NCBI RefSeq assembly: GCF_025950085.1
Contig: NZ_JAPDDS010000016.1
Coordinates: forward strand, 59,763-123,762
Origin: Luteolibacter flavescens
GTDB taxonomy: Bacteria > Verrucomicrobiota > Verrucomicrobiia > Verrucomicrobiales > Akkermansiaceae
Length of the DNA stretch: 64,000 bases
Direction of reading: 5' to 3'
Shown: piece by piece, positions 26,942 through 36,638 of the stretch
Layout of the letters: each line of letters opens with the position of its first letter
Position numbering within the stretch: the first letter of the stretch is position 1
Notes under the pieces: generated by a model
Database searches by the model: none
Told to the model about the DNA's origin: nothing
The model's input: the letters and a program-made list of their open reading frames with translations, nothing else
Position numbers and translations under genes: made by a program

Positions 26942-28216
26942 ATGAAACGCTTCTTTCTCCCACCCGGGCTCTTTCTGATCGCCAGCGCGACAGCTCAAGA
27001 TTTCGAAACCGCCATCGACGATCAGGTTGCGACAGAAAGCGAAATCGTGACGGAAAGCGCTCCGATTTCCGCACCTGTGGCGGCGCCATCGGACGGTTTC
27101 CCCCAAGGAACCGGGCTCAGTCTGCCACCGGGCGGGGAAATGCTGCGCGGCTTCAAGCTCGGGCTTACCGCTTCTGCCGTGTTCGATTCGAACGTGGACT
27201 CCGGCCTCGGCGGATCGAAGAATGAGAGCGACCTGATTTTCACGGTTGGTCCTACATTCACCTATCGGGCTGAAGGTGGCCTCTGGAGCTTGGGTGCTAG
27301 CGGTGGCTTGAGCTATGCCAGCTATTTGGACAATTCGGATCTCGGGGGATTGGGCTACAATCTCGGAGTGAATTTTGGCTACAGCCCGAGCCGCCTCGAT
27401 CTGAAGGGCTCATTTGGCACCAGCTTGACGGCCGGGAACAATCGCAACTACGGCGGGTATTCGGAGACCGTGAATTATAACACGGCGTTTTCCGCGTCCT
27501 ACAAGTGGAGTGCGAAGACTTCCTTCGACGCTCGTTTCAGCTACAGATGGACAGATCCGGGCGACGTCGTTTCCGCCGTCGGCAATAGCTTCGGCGGCAC
27601 GCAGGCAACCACCTTTGATTTGTCGGCCATGTGGCAAGCCACACCGCTGATACGGGTGGGTCCCGGCGTCGGATGGTCCTGGGAGAGCGGCGACAACCAG
27701 GTGGACCGCGAAACGGTGGGGCCGATCCTGAGACTCCAGTATCAACTCGCTCGCAAGATCTCCTTGGACAGCACCTTCGGGATGGACTTCGTCGATTACG
27801 CGGGTTCTGGCGGTGGCGATGACACCGCATTTTCCACGCGCATTGGCTTGAATTATCAGGCATCCCAGCTTTGGGGCATGAACCTATCGGTGTATCAGGG
27901 CACCACGGCAGACGGAGCGACCGCAGGAAACTACCGTGAGACGTCATCGGTCAATCTCGACTACCATCGTCGGATCCGGCGGGCCAATCTGGCCCTCGGG
28001 ATCGGCTATGAGGCCAATGATCAGGTGAGCGTGACTGGCGGTGCCGTTGGCAATGGTGTTGGTGATTTCCTCATTTTCAAAGCGTCAGTTGGGATGCCGG
28101 TGTTCGGCCAGCGGGCTAGAGCGTCCACATTCTTCGACTGGCGTGAGGAGATGGAAGGTGGAAATGGGAATGACGATGGGTATCAAATCGGAGTCAGCCT
28201 CAGTTCGGGTTTTTAA
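26942..28216 (+). CDS. Outer-membrane beta-barrel protein
   Basis: 424 residues with a short signal peptide (MKRFFLPPGLFLIASATAQ) and an Ala/Pro/Glu-rich linker. About 340 residues of alternating Gly/aromatic strands then follow, with a C-terminal phenylalanine (SLSSGF), the usual outer-membrane insertion signal. It resembles the beta-barrel proteins found in exosortase/EPS operons. It could help the polysaccharide or PEP-CTERM proteins cross or sit in the outer membrane. The 190 bases upstream hold no gene. Confidence 0.75.
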   Translation: MKRFFLPPGLFLIASATAQDFETAIDDQVATESEIVTESAPISAPVAAPSDGFPQGTGLSLPPGGEMLRGFKLGLTASAVFDSNVDSGLGGSKNESDLIFTVGPTFTYRAEGGLWSLGASGGLSYASYLDNSDLGGLGYNLGVNFGYSPSRLDLKGSFGTSLTAGNNRNYGGYSETVNYNTAFSASYKWSAKTSFDARFSYRWTDPGDVVSAVGNSFGGTQATTFDLSAMWQATPLIRVGPGVGWSWESGDNQVDRETVGPILRLQYQLARKISLDSTFGMDFVDYAGSGGGDDTAFSTRIGLNYQASQLWGMNLSVYQGTTADGATAGNYRETSSVNLDYHRRIRRANLALGIGYEANDQVSVTGGAVGNGVGDFLIFKASVGMPVFGQRARASTFFDWREEMEGGNGNDDGYQIGVSLSSGF

Positions 28217-28394
28217 TCCTGAATAAGTTGCGTGATTTGGGAGCGTCGGGCGCATAAGGTGGATCATTAACTATCGAGCAAATCGGCCAAGTGGCCATTG
28301 GCGGGAGAATTGGCATGATCCGGGCTTTTGGCCGGGGGAGAAACCCGCCTTCCTCACTTGTTTCTTTTTGCCGATCGTCTAGAACCGCCTCGCC

Positions 28395-29222
28395 ATGAAC
28401 TTTCCCCTCCTCACTCGCTGGAAAACTCTGGTGTCGATCTTCTTCACGGTGGCAGCAGCGGCTGTTTCGACCGGAGCGGAGGATGATCCAGTCCTGAAGC
28501 AGGATGATTTGATCCGCATGTCGGTCTTCGAAGAGCCGGATTTGGATGCCAATACTCGCGTGATGAGGTCGGGAAGCATAGCTTTGCCTCTTATCGGGGA
28601 CGTTCCTGTTGCAGGTCTCACGGTTTCGGAAGCGAACAAGCGAATCCGCGAACTCTACATTAGCGAAGAGTATCTGGTGGATCCCAAGGTGACGCTGACC
28701 GTTGAAGAATACTCGAAGGATTTCGTTTCCGTCATCGGATCTGTCCGCTCTCCCGGCGAATTCGCCCTCCCGCAGAATCGGAAATACGATCTCTCTGCCG
28801 CCTTGGCTGCCGCGGGCGGCCTGAGTCCTGAAGCGGATCTGAATGGGATCGTTGTAACCCGTGCCGATGGCAAGCAATCCACCCATTCGTCCGCCTCGCT
28901 TCAGGGAGGCGGAATGGTGCCTCTCTATCCAGGTGATCGGGTCCGTGTCGATCAGAGTCCTTACGTGAACAAGTCGGTCAAAGTGCTTGGGCAGGTGCGC
29001 AAGGCAGGTCCAGTGGCTTTCCCTCTCGATGGTCGCCTCGACATTGTCTCCGCGATCGCCGGGGCCGGCGGGTATACCGAGTTGGCGAATGAGAAGAAGG
29101 TGAACGTCAACCGCAAGGGGAAGGTCACTAGCCTCAACGTGAAGGAAATGACGGACAGAGGAGAGAAGCCCTACTTTCTGCTCCCAGACGACATTGTCAC
29201 CGTTACCGAGCGCATGTGGTGA
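28395..29222 (+). CDS. Wza-like polysaccharide export protein
   Basis: 275 residues. A signal peptide (to about residue 28) is followed by the polysaccharide export domain (DDLIRMSVFEEPDLDANTRV, then GSIALPLIGDVPVAGLTVSEA) and two SLBB-type beta-grasp domains (VSVIGSVRSPGEF and VKVLGQVRKAGPVAF). Such proteins form the periplasmic/outer-membrane channel for capsule or exopolysaccharide. No lipobox Cys is obvious. It partners the Wzc-like kinase encoded 188 bases downstream. Confidence 0.9.
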   Translation: MNFPLLTRWKTLVSIFFTVAAAAVSTGAEDDPVLKQDDLIRMSVFEEPDLDANTRVMRSGSIALPLIGDVPVAGLTVSEANKRIRELYISEEYLVDPKVTLTVEEYSKDFVSVIGSVRSPGEFALPQNRKYDLSAALAAAGGLSPEADLNGIVVTRADGKQSTHSSASLQGGGMVPLYPGDRVRVDQSPYVNKSVKVLGQVRKAGPVAFPLDGRLDIVSAIAGAGGYTELANEKKVNVNRKGKVTSLNVKEMTDRGEKPYFLLPDDIVTVTERMW

Positions 29223-29410
29223 GCCTCATGTGAAGAATCCGCACCTCACGATGGGGCAAGCGGAAGTTCTGCCAAGGTTGCGAAACGCAATTGTCACAGC
29301 CGTAGTTCCTAAGTCTTTGTTCTCTCATCCCTGAATCTTCTAGGCTTGCGTAACAATCCTGAGAAGGGCATGGATCGCTCGCCCCTCCCCACGGGAAACT
29401 TCATTTTTTC

Positions 29411-31612
29411 ATGTCTCGTTTGCCTACCTTTCCGTCCGCGCATTTCGATGAATTCGACGAGGATCCTCACGGCGAGGATCCAAAGCGCCAGGAATCCGGA
29501 GATAAGATGAAGCGGCTCGCGCTCGACCTTGTCGGGCGTTGGTACTGGATCGTCCTTGGACTGGTTCTCGGATATCTGGGGGCCTCTTACTACCTGTCAA
29601 AGGCCCCGAAGCAGTACTCGGCAACGACCACACTGCTGGTGAAACAGCAGACTTCGAGTGTGATGGCGCGTGATCAGGTGGACGAGATCGACCTGCGTAC
29701 GCAGGAGGCCATGAACACGGTAGCCGAGCGCATTCGCCGGTTGGATTTGATGGAGCGGGTGGCATCGCGCGAAGATGTCCGCAGCCTTCCAGGACTGATC
29801 CCTCCCGTGGTCGATTGGCGCCCAGACTGGATGAAGGAGAAAGTGGATGAAAGTTCCGCGACTCCTGAACAATCGGTAGTCCCTCCTCCTGCCGCTCTGG
29901 GGGGATTGATCTCTCGCTGGACCACTGTTTCCATCCGCCGGATGACGCGGCTCATGGACGTTGCCGTTACGCACCCGGTTCCCGAGGTGTCCAAAGCCTT
30001 GGCCGATGCCATTGCCGACGAATATCTCAAGGAAGTTGCTGCCGCGCGGACTACAGGTCGTAGCAATTCGATCGATCTTCTTGGAAAGGGAATGGACGAA
30101 GCTCGCGAAGGCCTTCAGGCCGCGCGAGGCGCATTGGCTACCTATGCGCGAACACTCCAAGTCCAGCAGGCGCTTGATGCGAAGGAAATTGAAGTCACTG
30201 GTTTGCAGCGAAAGTACCTTCGGCGGCATCCAAAGATGATTACGGCAAATGGCGAGCTTGAGCGACTCAAGGAGAACTTTCTCGGTGAATTTGAGGTCGC
30301 AAGAAAGTCTCCGAGTGACCGGGTTTACTGGGATTCGGTATCCGACACTTTGCCTGATCGCGAAGCGTCGCCTGCCGAGTATCTGCGCACTGCGCGACAG
30401 CTTCTCATATCGCGCGCCAATGTTCTTCAGAGCGAGACTGACTCCCTGAACAAGGTCTACGAGACGATGATCGCCCAGCAAAAAGAGGCATCGGTCAACC
30501 AAGAGTCAGAAGAATCCAGCACCGAGATCAGCAGTGCCGCTCGGGTGCCCGGCTTCTCTTCAGCTCCAATGGCACGAAAGGTACATACCAGCGGAATTGC
30601 CGGAGGTCTGGCTGGCGGCCTTTTGATTGCTTTGCTGTTGGTCCGCCTCGACAACAAATACCATACAGTTGCGCAGATCGTCAGTGACACCGGCGAGACC
30701 GTTCTCGCAGCGGTTTCGGATATCCGCCCCCATCATCTCGCTGCTGCAGAGAAACAATATCTGAAGAGGCACCCGGATGCGGCCAAAAACGAAGACTTCC
30801 ACGAGAACTGGGATGAGCGCATCATCTTCCGTCCAGGGGTATCATCCACGAGCTATGCTGAGATGTATCGCGTACTGCGTGCATCGGTGACCCTGCTTGG
30901 CGAGGAGGCCCGTCGCAAGATCACCCTGTTCTCCAGCGCACTTCCAGGGGAAGGCAAGACCTCCACGTCCACCAATTACGCCTTGGCCGCAGCAGGTCAA
31001 GGCCGTAAAACACTTCTCATCGATCTCGATCTTCGCAAGCCGTCTGTCCATAAGATGTTTGGTATGCAGCGTGAGCAGGAGAACGGCGGCATCACCGAAT
31101 GTCTCGCCGGGATAGCTCCGTTTGAAAAGGTCATCATTCGCAACACCGGCCAGGAGAACTTTCACCTGATCTTGTCAGGCCGCCGAGCACCCAATCCTGG
31201 TGAACTGCTTGATACCGGACGTCTCAAGGCAATCCTCGCCCGAGCATGCCAAGAATATGATGTGGTCGTTCTCGACACGGCGCCTTTACTAGCAGTCCCG
31301 GACACCCGCATCGTCGCGCCTTTGGCCCACAACGTCTGTCTCGTCGCCCGCGCCGAATATACGCCGAAGGGGGCTGTCCGTCGCGTCCTCGACGTTCTGC
31401 GAGAAGATGGAACCACGCTCAGCGGTATCGTCTTCAACGGCTTCAAAGAAAAGCGCCGTCTGATTGGCGAAAACTACTCCTACGGCTACTACCGTACTTC
31501 ACGCTACGGTCGAGCCTACCGTTACGGCTACGGCAGCTACGGGTCCTATGGTGCCGACGATGAGGATGAGAAAGATTTGCCGAAGCGCGGGAACCGTCGC
31601 AAACGGCGCTAG
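29411..31612 (+). CDS. Wzc-like polysaccharide co-polymerase / tyrosine autokinase
   Basis: 733 residues. There is a membrane helix at about 42-60, a Wzz domain, a long periplasmic coiled-coil region and a second helix near 395-415. A cytoplasmic BY-kinase domain then carries Walker A LPGEGKTSTS at about 513-522, Walker A' LLIDLDLRKPSVHKMFG and Walker B VVLDTAPLL. The C-terminus is a cluster of about 14 tyrosines alternating with Gly, Ser and Arg, ending in a basic tail. In this family the cluster is autophosphorylated and its state controls polymerisation and export. It follows the Wza-like gene and is the last export component before the regulator. Confidence 0.92.
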   Translation: MSRLPTFPSAHFDEFDEDPHGEDPKRQESGDKMKRLALDLVGRWYWIVLGLVLGYLGASYYLSKAPKQYSATTTLLVKQQTSSVMARDQVDEIDLRTQEAMNTVAERIRRLDLMERVASREDVRSLPGLIPPVVDWRPDWMKEKVDESSATPEQSVVPPPAALGGLISRWTTVSIRRMTRLMDVAVTHPVPEVSKALADAIADEYLKEVAAARTTGRSNSIDLLGKGMDEAREGLQAARGALATYARTLQVQQALDAKEIEVTGLQRKYLRRHPKMITANGELERLKENFLGEFEVARKSPSDRVYWDSVSDTLPDREASPAEYLRTARQLLISRANVLQSETDSLNKVYETMIAQQKEASVNQESEESSTEISSAARVPGFSSAPMARKVHTSGIAGGLAGGLLIALLLVRLDNKYHTVAQIVSDTGETVLAAVSDIRPHHLAAAEKQYLKRHPDAAKNEDFHENWDERIIFRPGVSSTSYAEMYRVLRASVTLLGEEARRKITLFSSALPGEGKTSTSTNYALAAAGQGRKTLLIDLDLRKPSVHKMFGMQREQENGGITECLAGIAPFEKVIIRNTGQENFHLILSGRRAPNPGELLDTGRLKAILARACQEYDVVVLDTAPLLAVPDTRIVAPLAHNVCLVARAEYTPKGAVRRVLDVLREDGTTLSGIVFNGFKEKRRLIGENYSYGYYRTSRYGRAYRYGYGSYGSYGADDEDEKDLPKRGNRRKRR

Positions 31613-31713
31613 AATGGCAGCTCGCTTTTTGCCCATCGAAATACGCGGCAACAAATAGTTTGCAAAGTTCGGAAATTCTTGAACCAAAGGCATGGAGTTG
31701 TTATCCATCTTCC

Positions 31714-32283
31714 ATGTCCGCGCACTCCCACACAGCAGAGATCCAGACCCGGGAGTTGCTGGGAGCATACTTCTGCCGAATGGCGGATACGGTGGGGTTA
31801 CCCCGCTCAGTCGCAATGATCTATCACCTCCTGTTTCTCTCCCACACACCTTTGAGTTTCGGCGACATCGTAGAGCAGTCGGGATTGAGCAAGGCCAGTT
31901 CCTCCATCGGATTGCGCTTCCTTCAGCGGATGCGGGGTGTCCAGATTGTTGTGTTGCCAAACGATCGGCGCACATTTTACCAAGCCGAGTTATCAGTTCG
32001 GTGCTTGATACACGGCTTCGTCCGCGAAAATTTGCAGCCTGGCATGGACGCCGGGCAGCAACTCCTTGACCGCGCTGCGGCAAACGCATCGGCAATGGAG
32101 CTTTCTCCTCTCCTTCTCGAACGGCTCGGGAGCCTCCGTAGTTGGCATTATCTCGCCCACGAACTCCTCCCCTCTTTGGCCTCGCTTGAGCAGCATCCAA
32201 GCTCATCCAACACGCCGCCTCCTGCCAAATGTCCTCCCCCGACGACTAGCGACCCCATTGACTTTTCCCACATCAATCCCTGA
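31714..32283 (+). CDS. GbsR/MarR-type winged-helix regulator
   Basis: 189 residues from ATG 31714 (an in-frame TTG at 31660 is less likely). Residues about 15-100 resemble the winged helix of GbsR-like proteins: GLPRSVAMIYHLLFLSHTPL, then FGDIVEQSGLSKASSSIGLR as the helix-turn-helix, then a wing. The C-terminal 30 residues are Pro/Ser-rich and probably disordered. It lies 101 bases after the tyrosine kinase gene, at the end of the export block and before the variable glycosyltransferase block, so it may regulate polysaccharide synthesis. The ligand is unknown. Confidence 0.75.
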   Translation: MSAHSHTAEIQTRELLGAYFCRMADTVGLPRSVAMIYHLLFLSHTPLSFGDIVEQSGLSKASSSIGLRFLQRMRGVQIVVLPNDRRTFYQAELSVRCLIHGFVRENLQPGMDAGQQLLDRAAANASAMELSPLLLERLGSLRSWHYLAHELLPSLASLEQHPSSSNTPPPAKCPPPTTSDPIDFSHINP

Positions 32284-32549
32284 CGCATTTCGAGCGCATC
32301 AGGCAGACTTCCCATCAGGTTCTCTGCAATCGATCGAGGCTCGATCCCGTCGATTCCGCTACATCCAGATTCTCGACCAAAGGTTTTCAGGCCTAGAGCC
32401 CTGAATCGACCAAAGGCGGCAGCGTGCAATTCACCTCTCAGAGGAAAATTTGCCAGGAGGATAACTCCATGCTGCCATGGCTAGAAGGCATCTCCACTCG
32501 CCGCCTCCTGTTCTTTCCCGCTTCCCCTCGATTCCCCGGCCCCGAATCC

Positions 32550-32684
32550 ATGCGCATTCTGGTCACCGGAGGAGCCGGTTTCCTCGGCTACTATCTCTGC
32601 GAACGCTTGCCTGCCGAAGAACATAAATCCTTAGCCTCGATAATTTTCACACTGGTCGAGAGCAAAACGTGGAGCAACTGCTAG
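32550..32684 (+). pseudogene. Truncated nucleotide-sugar epimerase/decarboxylase N-terminus
   Basis: ATG 32550 starts [20 protein letters not shown], the NAD-binding start of UDP-glucuronate decarboxylase-like short-chain dehydrogenases. Similarity ends after about 25 residues, and the frame runs through unrelated sequence to a stop at 32684. A full enzyme has more than 300 residues, so this is a remnant. An intact gene of the same superfamily begins at 32816. Confidence 0.75.
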
Positions 32685-32788
32685 GTTGCCGCTAGAGCCC
32701 TTTCTAGGGTGGCGGCGAGGCCGATGGCGGGCAGTAATCCAGCCGACGCCAAGGCGCGGATTCCCTTCTTCCCGTGCCTCGCCGGCAT
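32681..32788 (-). other. Small reverse frame and hairpin at a recombination scar, possible insertion-sequence remnant
   Basis: A 35-residue leftward frame (MPARHGKKGIRALASAGLLP, continuing to ERALAAT) ends at 32681. Next to it, GCCGC (32688-32692) with CCCT, a TTCT loop, AGGG and GCGGC (32712-32716) make an imperfect hairpin. The frame may be the tail of a lost gene or transposase joined to the truncated epimerase. I cannot assign it. The rest of 32284-32815 shows no intact gene. Confidence 0.3.
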
Positions 32789-32815
32789 GGAATTAACAGC
32801 AGGTTTCCCCCTTTC

Positions 32816-33784
32816 ATGAATATCCTACTCACCGGAACCGCCGGCTTCATCGGCGCACGTACTGCAGAGTTATTGCTCGACGACGGCCATCAGGTGGTCG
32901 GGGTCGACAATCTGAATGACTATTACGACCTGCGCGTCAAAGAGCATCGTCTCGACAGACTCGTCTCGCGCCCCAATTTTCGCTTCGTCCACACGGACTT
33001 GGAGGACAGGGATGCAGTGCACGCCCTGTTCAAGGGAGCGTCCCACGATGCCGTGGTGAACCTCGCGGCACGCGCGGGGGTCCGCGCGAGCATTGAGGAC
33101 CCGCATGCCTACGTGGCCACCAACGCGTCCGGCACATTGAATCTCTTGGAATCAATGGTCTGCAATGGAGTGGGCAAACTCGTCATCGCCTCCACGTCAT
33201 CGCTCTATGCGGGACAGCCGATGCCCTTCGACGAAAGTGCCGTTGTCACCCGCCCCATTTCCCCCTATGCCGCGAGCAAGCTTGCGGCGGAATCACTATG
33301 TTATGTCTGGCATCATCTCCACGGCCTGGACGTCACGATACTGCGCTACTTCACGGTTTACGGTCCCGGCGGCAGGCCTGACATGGCGCCCTTCCGGTTC
33401 TGTGAATGGATTCGCCGCGGCGAACCGATTACCCTCCATGGCGATGGGAACCAAACCCGCGACTTCACTTATATCGACGACATCGCCCGTGGGACGGTGG
33501 CGGCGCTGCGACCGGTGGGCTATGAAATCATCAATCTTGGCGGAGGCAATGATCCGATCAGCATCAACGAAATGATCAGAGAACTCGGAGGACACTTCGG
33601 CAGGGTCCCCGTCGTGAATCATGCACCCGCTGTTTCCGCAGACATGCAGGACACCTCCGCCAATATCTCCAAGGCAGCGCGACTGCTGGACTGGAAGCCC
33701 CGGATTCCGTGGCAGGACGGCTTCCGCATGACGGCCGCATGGCACGCGGAGCAAGGCGCGTGGCTGGACGACATCGTGATGTGA
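32816..33784 (+). CDS. NAD-dependent nucleotide-sugar epimerase (UDP-glucuronate 4-epimerase-like)
   Basis: 322 residues from ATG 32816. TGTAGFIG at residues 6-13 binds NAD. STSSLYAG gives the catalytic Ser/Thr, and Y151-A-A-S-K155 is the YxxxK pair of extended short-chain dehydrogenases. DNLNDYYDLRVKEHRL is characteristic of UDP-glucuronate 4-epimerases. It should make a nucleotide-sugar precursor, perhaps UDP-galacturonate, for the glycosyltransferases that follow. It is the first intact gene of the variable block. Confidence 0.85.
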   Translation: MNILLTGTAGFIGARTAELLLDDGHQVVGVDNLNDYYDLRVKEHRLDRLVSRPNFRFVHTDLEDRDAVHALFKGASHDAVVNLAARAGVRASIEDPHAYVATNASGTLNLLESMVCNGVGKLVIASTSSLYAGQPMPFDESAVVTRPISPYAASKLAAESLCYVWHHLHGLDVTILRYFTVYGPGGRPDMAPFRFCEWIRRGEPITLHGDGNQTRDFTYIDDIARGTVAALRPVGYEIINLGGGNDPISINEMIRELGGHFGRVPVVNHAPAVSADMQDTSANISKAARLLDWKPRIPWQDGFRMTAAWHAEQGAWLDDIVM

Positions 33785-33823
33785 TTCGCCACCGGATTCC
33801 CCGCCAGAATCAACGACAGATCA

Positions 33824-35347
33824 ATGAGCCGTATCCGGACCGCCATCAAGACGACCGCGATCAGCCACGCCTTCGCGTTGACGGGAATTATCCTGTCGGC
33901 GGTAACGGTCCCGCTCTACCTGACGTGGCTGGGCGCTGAAAGATACGGAATCCTCCTGACGGGCCTGTCTTTCGCGGGATACCTGATGTTCTCCGACGCC
34001 GGTCTGTCCTGGGCTTCGATGCTTTTGATCTCCCAAGCCCACGGGCGTGGGGACAAGCGCACGATCCAGTCAATCCTCAGAACCAGCTTCGGCCTGGCCG
34101 TCTGCTCAGCCATGGCGGTGCTGCTGGTCGTCGTCGCTGCCTATGCCGCTTTCACCCATTCAGCGGGCTACCTGCCCTCGATCTTTCCCAGACACAGCGA
34201 GTTTCCCGGTCTGGCTCTGTCCATCGGCGCCTCGACGATTCTCACCCTGCTGCTCTCTCCCATCTACAACCTCTTCGTAGGACTTCAGGAAGCGCATGTT
34301 ACTGCAGTCTACCAAGGTACGGGACGCCTGATAGGCACCGCAACAGCGATCGGAATGGCTGCTGCCGGGGCACCACTGGGGTGGATCTTCGCTACCAACG
34401 TGGCCGCTTCGCTGGTTGTTGGAATTGTCGCTGTCGTGCATTGCTGGAAGCGGCACTCATGGGCTTTCACAAGGGAAGGGCCGCTCTGGGACCCCGCCCA
34501 GATAAGACAGCAAGTGAGAGTGGGAGCCAAGAGCTTCATGATGCAGATCGGCGGCGTGTTATGGGGCACCGCACCCGTAATGGCCATCAGTTCGATGGCG
34601 GGCCCGCAGTTCGTCCCCTTTTTCACGATCCCCCTGACACTGATCAACACTCCGCTCGCGATCGTCTCCTCCCTTAGTTCCAATCTCCAGGCAGGTTATG
34701 GCGAGGCCATCGCCCGGGGCGAGGTCGAGTGGATCGCCACCACGGTGACACGGTTCCTCCGCAATACCATTGTTATCCTGGGACTATTGGGTTGCGGCTA
34801 CCTGTTGCTTTCACCGGCACTGATCGACCTCTGGACTCACGGCAAGATCACCACTTCCCCGCAGATGCTCGCAAGCGTGCTCATTTACGCGGCGATGGGA
34901 TCCGTTCTCAACGTCTTCCGCTTCGCACTGACGGGAATCAACCGCCACAAGGTGGCCGCACTCAGCGATCTGGCGTGCGGTTTGCTCGCAATCGTCCTGG
35001 CACACGTGGCAGTGAAGTCCTTCGGTCCGGACTTCTTCGGGCTGGGAATCCTAGCAGCATGTCTCCTCACGAGCGTGTGGATCATTCCCTACAGCCTGCG
35101 GCGGGCCTTGTCCTCGTCGCAGCTGTGGCCCACGGTCGGTTTCTGGTCGCGCATTGGGCTGGTAGTTCTCCTCACTGGCAGCGCGGGCACGGCGTTCTCG
35201 ATGTTGAAGCTCTCGTCCGGAGCCATTTTCCTGTCGGGAGGCGTGGTTGTCGTGCTGACGGTCTACTGCTTGCTCATCTGGAAACTCCTGCCCGAGGAGA
35301 ATCAGTACTTGCGGTCGATAGTGCGAACCTTCCGGAGGAAGGGTTGA
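33824..35347 (+). CDS. Wzx-like lipid-linked oligosaccharide flippase
   Basis: 507 residues with about 12-14 membrane helices and a short basic start (MSRIRTAIKTTAI), the layout of the MOP/Wzx polysaccharide transporters. It would move the undecaprenyl-linked repeat unit to the periplasmic face for polymerisation. It lies 39 bases after the epimerase gene. There is no single signature motif, so the call rests on topology and on its position among the glycosyltransferases. Confidence 0.82.
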   Translation: MSRIRTAIKTTAISHAFALTGIILSAVTVPLYLTWLGAERYGILLTGLSFAGYLMFSDAGLSWASMLLISQAHGRGDKRTIQSILRTSFGLAVCSAMAVLLVVVAAYAAFTHSAGYLPSIFPRHSEFPGLALSIGASTILTLLLSPIYNLFVGLQEAHVTAVYQGTGRLIGTATAIGMAAAGAPLGWIFATNVAASLVVGIVAVVHCWKRHSWAFTREGPLWDPAQIRQQVRVGAKSFMMQIGGVLWGTAPVMAISSMAGPQFVPFFTIPLTLINTPLAIVSSLSSNLQAGYGEAIARGEVEWIATTVTRFLRNTIVILGLLGCGYLLLSPALIDLWTHGKITTSPQMLASVLIYAAMGSVLNVFRFALTGINRHKVAALSDLACGLLAIVLAHVAVKSFGPDFFGLGILAACLLTSVWIIPYSLRRALSSSQLWPTVGFWSRIGLVVLLTGSAGTAFSMLKLSSGAIFLSGGVVVVLTVYCLLIWKLLPEENQYLRSIVRTFRRKG

Positions 35348-35448
35348 AAGACATCCGCGCCAGCGGTCAAAGCCCGGTGAATCCACAGGGCGACCCTCCG
35401 GGCCTCCTCATCCTGTTAGCATATCCTTGAACTCAAATTCATAACCTG

Positions 35449-36489
35449 TTGAAGATTCTCGTCATTGCCGACCCCAAGATCGCCGTCCCCCCTCCTCAAT
35501 ATGGAGGAGCCGAGCGGATCATCTCGTACCTCTGCAGCGAGTTTCACAAGTTGGGCCATGACGTCGTGTTGATGGCCGGACCAGGGTCCAGACTCAACGG
35601 CGGCGAGCTGATTGTTCATCACTCGCCGGCACCAGGGAAGATCTCCCGCATCCACCGCCGCCTTCTCTTTCATATGACGAGCATGCGGCAAGCCTTGACC
35701 GCTGACGTGGTTCTCAATTTCGGAAGGCTGGACTACCTGACCCCGATCCTAGCATCTAAGATTCCGCTCGTCTGCAGGTTTGGCAATCCGGTTCCCCAGT
35801 CTCAAATCGACTGGTTGTTGGCCAGGCGTTCCTCGAACCTCCGGCTGATCGGAGTGAGCCTCGATCAGATAAAGCATCTCAAGTCGACCGCGGGCTGGGA
35901 TGTGATCTACAATTCGACCGACCTGGAGAAATTCAAATTCCATCCGGCCTGCAGCGAGCCCCGCTATCTTGCATTCTTGGGCCGCATCACTCACAACAAG
36001 GGTGCCGACACCGCAATCCGGGTGGCGAGGCAGGCTGGCTTGAAGCTGAAAATAGGAGGCAATATCGGAGATGAGGCGGGAGACGCCGAATTCTTCGAAA
36101 AGGAGATCCGGCCTCATCTGGGAGAAGATGTCGAATGGCTGGGCCCCGTGGGCGACGCGGCCAAGCAATCGCTGCTCGGAGGAGCATTTGCCACGATCTT
36201 CCCCATTCGCTGGCCTGAGCCCTTTGCGAACGTCGTGGTAGAGTCGTTGGTTTGCGGCACACCGGTGATTGCCACGCGATGTGCATCAACTCCGGAGATT
36301 ATCACAAACGGGGAAAATGGCTTTCTTGGAGATGACGAAGAGGCTTTGGCGGGCCTGGTGAATCGTATCCCTTCGGTCAGCCGCATGACATGCCGCCGCG
36401 GTGTCGAAGAGCGTTTCTCTGCCCACGGGATGGCAAGGGCTTACGTCCGTGTGATCCAGGAATTGGTGGAGAAGGGCAATGCCAATTGA
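35449..36489 (+). CDS. GT4 glycosyltransferase
   Basis: 346 residues starting at TTG 35449. This gives the typical GT4 start KILVIADPK...PPQYGGAERI, and the next in-frame ATG would remove the acceptor domain. The C-terminal donor domain has FLGRITHNKGADTAIRVAR and PEPFANVVVESLVCGTPVIA with the EX7E pattern. It is a cytoplasmic enzyme adding one sugar to the lipid-linked repeat unit. Donor and acceptor cannot be read from sequence. Confidence 0.85.
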   Translation: MKILVIADPKIAVPPPQYGGAERIISYLCSEFHKLGHDVVLMAGPGSRLNGGELIVHHSPAPGKISRIHRRLLFHMTSMRQALTADVVLNFGRLDYLTPILASKIPLVCRFGNPVPQSQIDWLLARRSSNLRLIGVSLDQIKHLKSTAGWDVIYNSTDLEKFKFHPACSEPRYLAFLGRITHNKGADTAIRVARQAGLKLKIGGNIGDEAGDAEFFEKEIRPHLGEDVEWLGPVGDAAKQSLLGGAFATIFPIRWPEPFANVVVESLVCGTPVIATRCASTPEIITNGENGFLGDDEEALAGLVNRIPSVSRMTCRRGVEERFSAHGMARAYVRVIQELVEKGNAN

Positions 36490-36638
36490 AATCACCGGTT
36501 CCGCTTGATTGCACGTCGCTCCCCGGCTACGGGCTCCCCACATCTTCCGGCCTCCGCCAACGTCCTCCTCGAGATATCGCATCCCTTCGACCCGGCAAAT
36601 CAACCTTGCTCGAACATCAGGAATCTGAAGCACGCAAA

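Noticed and set aside
36390..36638. Upstream extension of the second GT4 gene
   Set aside because: It would overlap the preceding glycosyltransferase by 100 bases, and its translation is Pro/Arg-rich without similarity to GT4 N-termini.
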